Below are positions 1 through 9,536 of a stretch of DNA of 22,712 nucleotides, in pieces (the first letter of the stretch is position 1; each line of letters opens with the position of its first letter). The stretch comes from Circinella minor. Taxonomy: Eukaryota > Mucoromycota > Mucoromycetes > Mucorales > Lichtheimiaceae. The DNA lies in assembly GCA_016758965.1 (NCBI GenBank), contig JAEPRB010000431.1:1-22712 (forward strand). Direction: 5' to 3'. Made by a program: the position numbers and the translations under genes. The notes under the pieces are model-generated. The model ran no database searches and was not told the origin of the DNA. It saw only the letters and a list, made by a program, of their open reading frames with translations.

Positions 1-1117
1 ACTTAAAAGAAATAGTTAGCGTTTCAATCAAAATAAATAAATAAAAAATACAAAACTTCCCTGATAATACATTCATCCTAGGCATTGCCTAATCATACAC
101 TATCAGCGAAGAAGACCGCGCACTGTGGTGCTAGTCTCGAGCTTCAAGAACAATAGAGATTCTTATCCCGCTTATAACGGCTCCATTATAAGTAGATAAA
201 GATAATGATGATCAGCCGAAATGGTGTGGAAACCACGCAAACCTTTTTGAAAGCCATTACTACCCGCAAATTCCCCACTCTGGTGGTTCACAAAGCTAAG
301 ATATGGTTTCTCTACAAACCAGAAGCCCGGCCGGACTAAAGCATGGCTGAGGTAGCGTAGATCCAACTAAAAAAAAATACTTAAAAGAAATAGTTAGCGT
401 TTCAATCAAAATAAATAAATAAAAAATACAAAACTTCCCTGATAATACATTCATCCTAGGCATTGCCTAATCATACACTATCAGCGAAGAAGACCGCCCA
501 CTATGATGCTAGTCTCGAGCTTCAAGAACAATAGAGATTCTTATCCCGCTTATAACGGCTCCATTATAAGTAGATAAAGATAATGATGATCAGCCTAAAT
601 GATGTGGAAACCACGCAAACCTTTTTGAAAGCCATTACTACCCGCAAATTCCCCACTCTGGTGGTTCACAAAGCTAAGATATGGTTTCTCTACAAACCAG
701 AAGCCCGGCCGGACTAAAGCATGGCTGAGGTAGCGTAGATCCAACTAAAAAAAAATACTTAAAAGAAATAGTTAGCGTTTCAATCAAAATAAATAAATAA
801 AAAATACAAAACTTCCCTGATAATACATTCATCCTAGGCATTGCCTAATCATACACTATCAGCGAAGAAGACCGCCCACTATGGTGCTAGTCTCGAGCTT
901 CAAGAACAATAGAGATTCTTATCCCGCTTATAACGGCTCCATTATAAGTAGATAAAGATAATGATGATCAGCCCAAATGATGTGGAAACCACGCAAACCT
1001 TTTTGAAAGCCATTACTACCCGCAAATTCCCCACTATGGTGGTTCACAAAACTAAGATATGGTTTCTCTATCAAACCAGAAGCCCGGCTGGACTAAAGCA
1101 TGGCTGAGGTAACGTAG
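1..1117. repeat. Tandem array of three 378-bp repeat units
   Basis: The same sequence starts at 1, 379 and 757, giving a period of 378 bp. The third copy stops at about 1117, before the A-rich end of the unit. Copies differ at only a few bases, for example near 116-125, 215-225 and 1075-1090. The unit is visibly less AT-rich than the rest of the window. It holds several short self-complementary stems; in copy 1 these include 171-177 with 186-192, 224-229 with 233-238, and 305-309 with 316-320. A 64-codon minus-strand frame in copy 1 (172-366) is not kept: copy 2 has a TAG in it, and copy 3 has a one-base insertion. The unit is therefore probably not coding. The window opens inside the array, so more copies may lie upstream. 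I do not recognise it as rRNA, a known snRNA or a known transposon. Confidence 0.95.
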
Positions 1118-2359
1118 TTAACTAATTGATTAAATACCAGGTTACCCATTGTAGTCTATTATTGTGTCGAACTGCTTGGTGGAAGTTAATTCAAGCATCA
1201 ATATACTATTGCACAAAAGACTTCAAAGAGTGTTTAAAAGTTATAGATAGTTTATCTTGTCCATATTAGCCAGAGTATTAGAATAACGCCCTATGCACAG
1301 ATGATAGTCTATTACTTTTGAATAACTTCGTGATTTTTTTGATTAGACATAAGATTGATCCAAAAGAGTTTAAATAAGAAAAAAGTAAGTATATTTGATT
1401 ATAACAATATTATATTCATTAAAATGCTGAAAAGATGGGTTAGTTACCTGCAGTTTTCGTGAAATCTGCGAAATTGAAAACTGCAATTTCATTTACACCA
1501 TTATTGTAGGCATGGTAATTGTTTTTTTTTTTTTTTTGGTAGTCTTTAAGATTCACAAAAGAGTGAGTAGGGGTTTCAAAAATGATTTTTTTTTTCAAAA
1601 TCTGCAATTTCGTAGATTTCATTTTTGAAAATTATTATAAAGCTGTGGTTGGAAATCGGAGGCAAGTTACAACAGACAATAAGAATGATTCTATGGCACA
1701 AAAAGTGATCTTTTGTTTATTTAGGCATGGTAGAAAAATCTTCTTATTTTAGTGATTCAAGTTCCGTCAGTCCTAGCAACATCGCCGAGCTGACGTTTGC
1801 AGGAAGTACTTTTTTGAAATTTGTTCACTTTTTAGTAAGCCCATTCTCAATCAACTTTCCGCTGCTTTTTAGGCCCTCCACGGAGTTGCATGGGATGGTA
1901 CTTTGGTAGAAAAGATGAATACTTTTAATATACGCATGCGCCAAAGGGCACTGTTTAAAATTCACTACGTACGTAGCAAGATGAATTGTCATTGATAATA
2001 GTATGAGACTAAGGTTTTTATTGTGTTATAATAAATTACAACTGTCAAATGGAATACTGTATGACCTCATTGTTTTTCTTTCTTGGTAACACATAATTTT
2101 TTTTGATATATGCAAAGTTGCATTATTTGTAATAACGTCATTATTTTTTGATATAAATATTGGCAGTAATATTTAGAATATAGAATAAAGTTGCTTATTG
2201 AAGACCTTTTTAAATAATGGTTGTATAATTTTTTGATAATTTGCTATAATAAAAAAATGAGGTTTTATTTACCTCATTTACTCACTATTTATCCATTTCA
2301 TTTTTGTCATTTTATATGCAATAATAGTGGTCTTTATTACATAGAGCTTTATAAGCTCT
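1118..2359. other. AT-rich intergenic stretch with inverted repeats, no recognised gene
   Basis: No convincing gene is seen. A nested inverted repeat lies at 1450-1620 and is listed separately. The stretch at 1640-1920 is less AT-rich and has short open frames in both directions; it may be an old transposon or gene relic, but I recognise no protein family in it. TACGTACGTA occurs near 1966. Confidence 0.6.
1450..1620. repeat. Nested inverted repeat (possible decayed hairpin element)
   Basis: A perfect 9-bp arm pair (GCAGTTTTC at 1450-1458 and GAAAACTGC at 1476-1484) can form a hairpin. In addition, GAAATCTGCGAAATTG at 1461-1476 is matched on the opposite strand by CAATTTCGTAGATTTC at 1605-1620, with one mismatch in 16. 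Between them lie a poly-T run and unrelated sequence. This suggests a small foldback element or the remains of terminal repeats. No target-site duplication was identified. Confidence 0.55.
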
Positions 2360-3208
2360 CGTTTCTACGACACTTTTTCAAGTATCTACGTATCCGAATG
2401 AGAGACAAAGTCAATGAAGTCTGATGGCTTTACCTTATTACATACTTCACGGATTCTTGTAGTCAAGGTCTTTTTCTGTAAGAATCGTTGACTCTTACTG
2501 CATCTTACTCTTTGCAACTGACCAAAACTGCTCTATAGGCTTGACTTAAGGAGAATACAAAGGAAGATATGCACATTAGTATCCGCGGTATCTGATATAT
2601 TTCGCAATATTAATGGAAGTGTAAATATGTATAGTGTCCATTATCAGATAATGACTCTTCACATGTGGGGATTTATCTATTATTTCATCTAATGTTTTCT
2701 TTAAAAAAACGAATACAATGGCCTGTTACAGCTCCAGTACTTAAACGTCCGATTCCTTGCTCAGTCTTTCTCTTCTGTTAGGATGGGGGCATTTCACACT
2801 AGCTTTAATTAATCCAGGAGGCAGAGATTACACCTAATACTGTTGTAGTTTCTGCTCTAGTAGCTGGTACTTTTACAATAGCAGAAGTGCCAACCTTTGG
2901 CCAACCTCTTGTACGCTTCACATTTATATGAAATGGTAATCCATCAACAAACACACAGTTAGTCAAGAAATATATCTGTTTAATCCAATTCTTGAGCATA
3001 ACGATCATAACATTCAGTAATCTTTTCTGGATTACTTCTTTCAACTGAGTGAAACTTTGGTTTTTTTTTTCTCGATAATACGTAAATTGTATTTCTATGA
3101 TATTTCCATAAAGTTATGAACTGCGCTGCGAGGGACTTTTAGACCTGAAGACTTATGGTGATTTATATTAAATAATCTGCTATTTCCTCAATTGCAGCAG
3201 AAGGATTA
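2360..3208 (-). pseudogene. Decayed Tc1/mariner-IS630 type DDE transposase
   Basis: Reading the minus strand across all three frames gives successive blocks of an IS630/Tc1-like transposase. A helix-turn-helix-region block, NPSAAIEEIADYL, lies at about 3207-3167. KFHSVERSNPEKITE follows at about 3060-3010. The catalytic block CVFVDGLPFHINVKRTRGW covers about 2957-2900, with the first catalytic Asp codon at 2943-2945. Then come TGAVTGH with FFKE at about 2745-2700, YLPLYSP-stop-VKPIEQFWSV at about 2570-2510, and TLTTRIREVCNKVKPSDF at about 2475-2420. The blocks are joined by frameshifts and contain stop codons, so no full protein can be made. The residue after the first Asp is Gly, where relatives usually have Glu. 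The block order matches the family, whose C-terminal signature is YSPELNPIE. No terminal inverted repeats were found, so the element ends are unknown. Confidence 0.85.
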
Positions 3209-3265
3209 TTATATCAACGTGCTCAATGCTCGTCTTTTTTATGTTTCTTATTAAGGCTGGGTTTG

Positions 3266-3535
3266 CCACTAGTTTCTTACTACGTACGCATCAAATATTA
3301 AATCTGTACTCTCTTCATGTACTATACATAACTGATTAGCTATTGCTGATGAAGCACTCATGCATTTTTCAATCTTCAATTTAAAAGAATCCAGTCTTAT
3401 CTTTCTTTGTAGTATATGAAAGCTTTTCAGTAATTTCTTTCTTTCCTCATATGATCCAATCCCTAATGCATGATATGCATGATAACTCCGTCTGTAAATC
3501 ATCTCCACATTGTTCTTTGACGCGACTGTACACTT
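3266..3535 (-). other. Open frame, possible coding relic, not recognised
   Basis: A minus-strand frame is open from about 3535 to a stop at 3269-3271 and reads about 85 residues with ordinary protein-like composition (for example ERKKLLKSFHILQRKIRLDS). There is no good ATG at its beginning and it overlaps the likely promoter of the plus-strand gene at 3587. It sits just upstream of the transposase relic on the same strand, so it may be part of the same decayed element or an older gene fragment. No family is recognised. Confidence 0.25.
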
Positions 3536-3586
3536 TTTCTTTTTCCCACTTTTTTTTTATATTCACTTGATAAAATCTTATTCATA

Positions 3587-5214
3587 ATGCCAAAGAGAAA
3601 TTACGAGGATCAAGATAACAAGGAAAACGATTCGAGCGATGAAATGGTGAGAATTTTCAAGAAATTGATTGTCTTACAGCCTGTGGTGATTTACTAATGC
3701 TACATTTGTTTAGATTGATATTCAAGAAAAAATTGACCAGTCCAATAAGCGACGAAAAAATCTACAGAATGTATTTATCGCCTATGACATGGAAGAACAA
3801 GTGAGAAAACAAGTTGTGAGAAAAGAACAAAAGGTGAAAAAGCATATGGAACAGCAGCAATTACTTTCTCAAGCTGCGGAAACTGCAACGGAAGTATGTG
3901 ATTTAACCCATGTTTTTAACTAGGTCTTTTTTTTTTTTTTTGTATGCATATACTCACACGAACAATACATTTGTAGGTTATTGAAAAGGATGGTGTTTAC
4001 GTGGATGGTCTCGAAGTGTCTGTAGGCACCAAAATAAAAAATGCTGCTATTCAAAAACATCCTCTCTACCAGCACCTCGATCCAAACGGTCAAGCAATCA
4101 TATGGTATATAAATTATAGACAGACAAAAAACCAACGTTTTATTCTAACATTTTATATAGTTTAGGTCTTAATTCAACCCTTGATCTCTCTGCAATGTAC
4201 CCGGAACGCCAAACGGTTTTATTCAACAAGAAGCAGTGGCATGATCTGACAAAAATGTACCTTCCGAGGCTATTCGATGGTAGTTCGTATGCAGCTCTTG
4301 GTAATGTCTTGGAACCGATATTCAACGTTTACAAAGATAAAAAACCAATAAAAAGAAACTGGATGGACATGTACAAAAAAGTTATCAGTTTACAAAGCCA
4401 ATATAATCCAGAATTGGACGATTCGTTCCGTGACGTGGATTTTTGCTTGTACTTTTATCACTCACTTCTTCATTTGCAAAAGTATCACAAGTATATTTTT
4501 AATGACGATGTTGATAAATCAGAATGGGATTATATTGTGAAGTTCTGGGGTCCCGTGTTAGAAAGGCTATTTGTCGGTACCGGTTTGCGATTAAAATGGG
4601 GCGATACAGTATTAACAATGAAGGATGTTGGTGTGAATGGGAATTTCAAGGTTGAAATGGGAGTTCTCAATGATGCCATGGTACAGCGTTATAATGAAGA
4701 AGAAGAATTGACGGTGGAAGAAGCAGCTGAGAGCGACCCCGGATCATTCAAGTATCAATCGGATAGGTGCAAGTTATTTTCAGAGAGTAAGGTTATCATT
4801 GATAATTTTTTACTTGATAATCACGATATTGATACTATCTATTGTATTTAATTCTGTGGACTTGAAATGATGGTTCATTCTTTATCCTTACCTGTAAATG
4901 GTCTTTATGTTGGTAATGAAGTATACCATGTCCATCTTGATGATCGTCTCCAAAGTTATCATGGCTATTTACAGACTGTCACACAACTGTTATGTTTTCG
5001 AGATGAAACGGTTAAAGTTTGTAATGCATTTGATAACCTGAAGTCGACCAAAACATCCAAGAAAAAATCAGTTAAAGGCAACAAATATAATAGTACCGCC
5101 AAGGATGAACATGTTATACAAGCCAAATCTTCCTGGGTACGAGGAACTTGGATCCCTCCTCGGCAAAAAGATTCCCCACCTGCATCTATACCAAACAATC
5201 TCGTGTCTCACTAA
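3587..5214 (+). CDS. Unknown protein, four exons, interrupted by an in-frame stop
   Basis: Exons are inferred at 3587-3646, 3714-3893, 3977-4104 and 4161-4851, with GT-AG introns of 67, 83 and 56 bp that all keep frame. This gives 352 residues before a TAA at 4849-4851. The same frame then stays open for another 120 codons to TAA at 5212-5214. The start ATG is followed by a charged N-terminus (PKRNYEDQDNKEN). Residues about 33-70 are rich in Lys, Glu and Gln and look helical or coiled. The middle is globular, with aromatic-rich segments (VDFCLYFYHSLLHLQKYHKY, EWDYIVKFWGPVLERL). The downstream part has a Lys/Ser-rich linker (STKTSKKKSVKG) and ends near WVRGTWIPPRQK. I recognise no enzymatic motif and assign no function. 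An AATAAA lies at 5414-5419. The internal stop may be a recent nonsense mutation, which would make this a pseudogene, or the true end of a shortened protein. Confidence 0.7.
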
Positions 5215-5868
5215 ATTCATTTTATTCTCTCTTCTTCCCCTCTTTCCTTTTTTTTCACTTTTCCTTCTTTTCTTTTTATATTCTCACACTGATCATATTG
5301 TCAATACTTCATGTTATAACCTTACCCCCAAGAAAACCATTCAGATTATTCTCTTGTTTCTATTTTCTCAAATTATACTGTAAACATTATTATAAGGATT
5401 GTACTTTGCTGTGAATAAACATGTATTTATACATCAAGCTTTGCTTGAATTACACTTTATTGATGGTAGCGAACATCGGCGTTTAATTTTTATCAGTACG
5501 TCGACACTACTTTTGGAAACCATTTAGGGAGTCTTAACGAAAAGTTGTGATAATCAAGAAGTTACATTTTGGTGACACGAAATAAAAAAAGTAAAGAAGT
5601 TTTCAGTACCTGATTGCAATTATATTATAAAGCTTACAATCTACCTTTCAAAGATAATCCTCTTTTCTCTCTCTTAGACACTATCATCAAATCATTCCCT
5701 ATAATAGCATAACATTTTTACTCCAAAATAAATGAATCAAATAAAAAACAAACAAAAAGTTTGAACAGTAAAGAAAAAAAAATTATCCCATTGTCCCTTT
5801 TTCTTTTTATTTTATTTTTAATACAATTTTTTTTTATAAAATAAAAAAAGAAAGTATTATTTTGTTAT
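5215..5868. other. Intergenic spacer between convergent genes
   Basis: The two flanking genes point toward each other, so this holds both 3' ends. It begins with a long pyrimidine-rich stretch (5218-5290). It carries a plus-strand AATAAA at 5414-5419 and A/T-rich sequence near 5800-5860 that could serve the minus-strand gene. No further coding sequence is seen. Confidence 0.7.
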
Positions 5869-7121
5869 TTAAGCAGAGGAAGACTTTTGCATGGAAGAAG
5901 TACGACGTCTTTCGATCTTGCGATCTTTAGCTTCCTTGACACGCTTAGCCAAAAGTTGCTTGTATTCAGCTTCAGCTTCAGTCTTACGTTCAAGACGCTT
6001 ACGCTTTTCCAATTTCTTCTTACGTTGACGACGAAGAGTAACGGGAGTGACCAAACGTTGAATCTTGGGAGCCTTGGTGTAAGGCTTCTTTTCAGGGTTG
6101 GAAGGTTGGATGGTACGACGAATGACATATTGACGTACATCATCTTCCTTGCTCAAGTTGAAGAACTTGCGAATGTTGTTAGCACGCTTAGGACCAAGAC
6201 GCTTGGGAACAGTGGTGTCAGTCAAACCGGGAATATCTTGTTCACCTTGCTTGATAACAACCAAGTTCATAACAGCCAAATCGGATTGAACAATACAACC
6301 ACGAACAGACTTGCGCTTACGTTCACCAGTACGGCGAGGACGGTAACAAGAGTGACCCTTGCTCAACAACAAACGAACACGGTGAGGCAAAAGAACACCT
6401 TGCTTCATGGGGAAACCTTGCTTGTCATTACCACCAGAAATGCGGAAAACGTAACCCTTGAATTCATCACCGAGAGAGTCACCAGCAACTTCTTGAGCCA
6501 TACGCTTGTCGTAGAAGCCGCGACTAAAAAATAAAATCATTTAATTCGTTTTTTTTTTTTAGTTTCTCATAGTTATGAATTTTAGATCGTCCCTGAATTC
6601 CTTTCCTTCCCCTCCCCCCCACTTTTTTTATAAATAAAAAAATAAAAAAAACACCTACAGACGGCGCTCATCGTCGATTTCAATCAACTTTTGACAGCCA
6701 GTGGCTGGATTCGCAATGTTCAGCTATACAAATTATTAAAATTAAATAATAATAACATTAGATTTTACATTGTGTTTTTTTTTTAAGAAAAAAGAATTAA
6801 ATGGTAGTTGATTGTCGTAATCGTTCTTTTTTTTTTGCAATCGAATTGTGTTGGAATCAAGAAGTTGTATTGAAGTTTTATAAAAAAAAAAATGTTGTTG
6901 AATTCTCTTTTTAAAAAGGTGTGTGTCCATGTCGATATCCCGAGTTTCGATATTCATCCATCTGATTTTTTAATCCATCCATCCGTTCCATCCATTGGAT
7001 TCATCCGTCTATTTTTTTTAATCGTATATCTACTTTTTTTGCTTCTTGATTCCAACGTTTTCGATTGCTGTCTCTTTTTTTTTAATATATTTTTTTTTGG
7101 GGGGGGGCTTCATACCTTCAT
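5869..7121 (-). CDS. RPS6: 40S ribosomal protein S6 (eS6)
   Basis: Structural protein of the small cytoplasmic ribosomal subunit. Three exons are inferred on the minus strand: 7121-7116 (only ATGAAG, Met-Lys), 6723-6659 and 6523-5869. Introns are 392 bp (donor GTATGA, acceptor TATAG) and 135 bp (donor GTAGGT, acceptor TTTAG). Together they give 241 residues, close to the usual 236-249. The start of exon 2 encodes [20 protein letters not shown], the standard eS6 N-terminus; exon 3 continues with [11 protein letters not shown] and ends in a basic helical tail. The C-terminus [13 protein letters not shown] keeps the RRxSS-type sites that S6 kinases or related AGC kinases phosphorylate in relatives. 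The intron after codon 2 is also, to my knowledge, the position used in yeast RPS6 genes. Pyrimidines dominate just before the ATG (CTCCCTCTTTTTC), as in many ribosomal protein mRNAs. Many codons end in C, fitting high expression. Confidence 0.97.
6837..7068 (-). repeat. Long inverted repeat inside eS6 intron 1
   Basis: The plus-strand segments 6837-6864 and 7042-7068 are reverse complements over 24 of about 27 positions: 9 bp, a small internal bulge (TTGT against AAC), then 15 bp (GTTGGAATCAAGAAG). In the pre-mRNA this would form a stem closing a loop of about 177 nt, well inside the 392-bp first intron. It would shorten the effective distance between donor and acceptor. I saw no box C/D snoRNA pattern inside it. 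Confidence 0.85.
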
Positions 7122-7572
7122 AGCGCGAAAAAGAGGGAGTTCATACTGTGTTGCCCTGCAAGCAATGTATTCACTCGACGGATTTTTCCCGGTCTTCCAA
7201 ATTTAGAAATCTACTCCGGCCAAAACAATATTAATTTCGCATAATTCACAACCATTATTTTTTTTTTTTATAGTTGCTATTGCTCTTATCAGTTACCATG
7301 GATTTCACCGTTAAAAATTAAATTTTAATTAATCAACGTATTAGCACATTTCCTTCTTATTTTCAAAAAAAAAAAAAACCCATCTATTTTACACTATGAA
7401 ATAGCTAAAACATTTAAAAAGTAATTATTGTAACTTAAAAAAAAAAAAAAGAGATATACATGAATGTTTTAATGGGGTTTTTTTTTTTCAAATTGGAAAT
7501 ATGAGTTGTGGGGAGAGGGAGAGAGGGTTTACGGGAAGGAAAAAAAAAAGTATATATATTAATATGGTTGCT
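7122..7572 (-). promoter_or_regulatory. Upstream region of eS6 and 3' end of the Rpn8 gene
   Basis: The 451-bp spacer separates two genes on the minus strand, so it should contain the eS6 promoter and the terminator of the gene at 7573-8919. The part next to the eS6 ATG (7122-7205) is less AT-rich than the rest. The remainder is full of A and T runs plus a GA-rich stretch at 7508-7550. No specific factor site is claimed. Confidence 0.5.
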
Positions 7573-8637
7573 TTATTTAGTTGATTCCTTTTTATTATCA
7601 TCCTTAGATGATGTATCCTTCTTATCATCCTTTCCCTTTTCTTTTTCTGCTTGTACTTTTTCTGCTGCAGTTACTGATGATTCCAAAACACCTTCTTCAC
7701 TCTTCAAATTATCAATCTTATTATTAATCAAATTATGCAATGCAATCACTGCACGAATAAGACTAGATAAATAAATCATCAACAATTGATCATTTGTTTT
7801 GGTACTGAATGAATTCACCATATCTTGTGCTTCGAGGTTGGGTAACAAATTGAAAATATCTTGAAGATTATATAAAATTTGATGATTGACTGGAAGTTTT
7901 CCGCTAACCACTTTTTGCAAATAATCACGAATTTCTTCCAATCGACCTTGTAAACCTGCTAATGATCCCAATTGTCCACTAATACGTGTTGACAAAGTAC
8001 CAACAGCATTATCCTTGATATCTCGCAATAAATGTTCTACACCAATTTCTTCTGCTTCTTCAGCAACAATTTCTGATGGTACGTGCATGAATGTTTTAGT
8101 AGTAGCTGTACCGTCCTAATGAATGGATCATAGATAAATAAGTCATTCGTTACTAATTATTTTTTTTCTTCTTTCTCTCCCATATATATATATATATGTT
8201 TTTTTTTAAAGGAGAATAAAATTATTTACATCTTTAATTTCTTCAATAGCAAAATAAGCATCGGTAGGAATTTCAACATCTTTTGGTTTAACATCAACAA
8301 TCACCAATACAGGATTAGGTGTATATCTTTTAAATAATTCGTTTATCTCGAGATCAGAAGAACGAAGTTTAGGTCCACTATGATACCATCCAATCAACTT
8401 TTCTTTGGCTGTAATATATTACTTTAGTTGGTTAAGATTTTCAAAGTAATATCGTCTCTTTTTTTTTTTTTATTATTATATAATAATAAAACATATAGAA
8501 AATAATTTACCATTCACTTTTTTAAACATGCTATTCATTCCTTCAATATAATTATGATCCAAAAACCATACGGAAGGATCCTTTTCATCTTCTTCGAAAG
8601 GAACTAATAAAAAATAATATATTAAATTAGATGTTTG

Positions 8638-8668
<31 letters not shown>

Positions 8669-8919
8669 CGATACAGTGTATATAAATGAATATATTTAAT
8701 TTTTTCGTTCATTGGTTCTTCCATCAATCCCTTTTTTTTTTTACCTGCAAAACTATTCGAGACATTGACAGTTTTGCCTTTTTGTTGTCCAAGTAAAACA
8801 CCTACAACGCGTTTTCTGGTATCCTTAGCAACTCGATTATAATGATCAGTAGCTGAAAGAAGTACAAGTGGATGCACTTGTACAGTAGTTGCTGGTGAAA
8901 CAGTAGTAGTTGTAGGCAT
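7573..8919 (-). CDS. RPN8: 26S proteasome lid subunit Rpn8 (PSMD7), MPN domain
   Basis: Non-catalytic subunit of the 19S regulatory lid that pairs with the deubiquitinase Rpn11. Four minus-strand exons are inferred: 8919-8745, 8603-8511, 8408-8230 and 8115-7573. Introns are 141, 102 and 114 bp, all GT-AG and frame-keeping, giving 329 residues, close to the family length. The MPN domain covers about residues 14-150. It has [37 protein letters not shown] and [12 protein letters not shown]. The JAMM region reads GWYHSGPKL (residues 96-104), so the second metal-binding His of active JAMM enzymes is Gly, as in other Rpn8 proteins. The C-terminal part carries [31 protein letters not shown] and [10 protein letters not shown], then a Lys/Asp/Glu/Ser-rich tail. 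No Rpn4-type GGTGGCAAA site was seen upstream. Confidence 0.96.
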
Positions 8920-9536
8920 GATTAATTATGGGTTAAAAAAAAAAAAAAAAAAAAAAAGAAGCGAATCTAGAAATTATTAAAAAAAAAGAGTAAAAGGGCG
9001 GTACGCGTGTCCTTTCTTTCGAGCTGTAATAACTCCTCCTCCCTTTTTTCCAACCAAAAAAAAAAAAAGGTGAGTTTTCTAATTAGCCAATGACATCATG
9101 AACGGAGTTTACAACTATCATAATGAGGGTAAAAGAGAAATGGGGAAATCCACCTACTTCTGTATCCTTTATTAATATTTAGTATGATATTCAACAACAA
9201 CAACAACAAAAAAAAATGTACTGGCTTATCACGGTTTCTTAGGAAAGGGGACTTACAGGTAAAGCAACTCGCTCATTTAATTTTTCTTTTATTAGAAAGA
9301 AACATAGGGCTACGTACAGACTAACTAAATTCGTATAAAACTAAATGTTATTGTTTGTATTATTGATACTCTATTATTACACTGTATGTTTCTTTTCAGA
9401 AAAAATTAGTCAATTTTTGCTTAGATATAAATATGTTTTCGAGTACGTATTGAATTATTTGAATGTGTATGAAGTATATAGTAATAAAAGAGTGTGCATA
9501 TATACTTAGTAACTACAACGTGTATAAAAAAAAACA
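8920..9536. other. Intergenic spacer with Rpn8 upstream region
   Basis: The part next to the Rpn8 ATG should hold its promoter. It includes a long A run at about 8936-8957 and a short GC-richer patch at 8997-9025. Farther away it is AT-rich and has TACGTA sites near 9312 and 9441. No gene is seen. Confidence 0.6.

Noticed and set aside
172..366. 64-codon minus-strand frame inside the first tandem repeat copy
   Set aside because: The equivalent frame has a TAG in copy 2 and a frameshifting insertion in copy 3, and it resembles no known protein.
4867..5214. Separate gene starting at the ATG at 4867
   Set aside because: It is in the same frame as the preceding exon with only a stop and 15 bases between them, so it is better read as the rest of the same gene. 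A separate start cannot be fully excluded.
5887..6534. 215-codon plus-strand open frame
   Set aside because: It lies exactly antisense to the eS6 coding exon, whose codon bias creates it. The minus strand is the well-supported gene.
6724..7115. Intronic box C/D snoRNA in eS6 intron 1
   Set aside because: No paired C and D boxes were found on the transcribed strand. Only the stem is supported.
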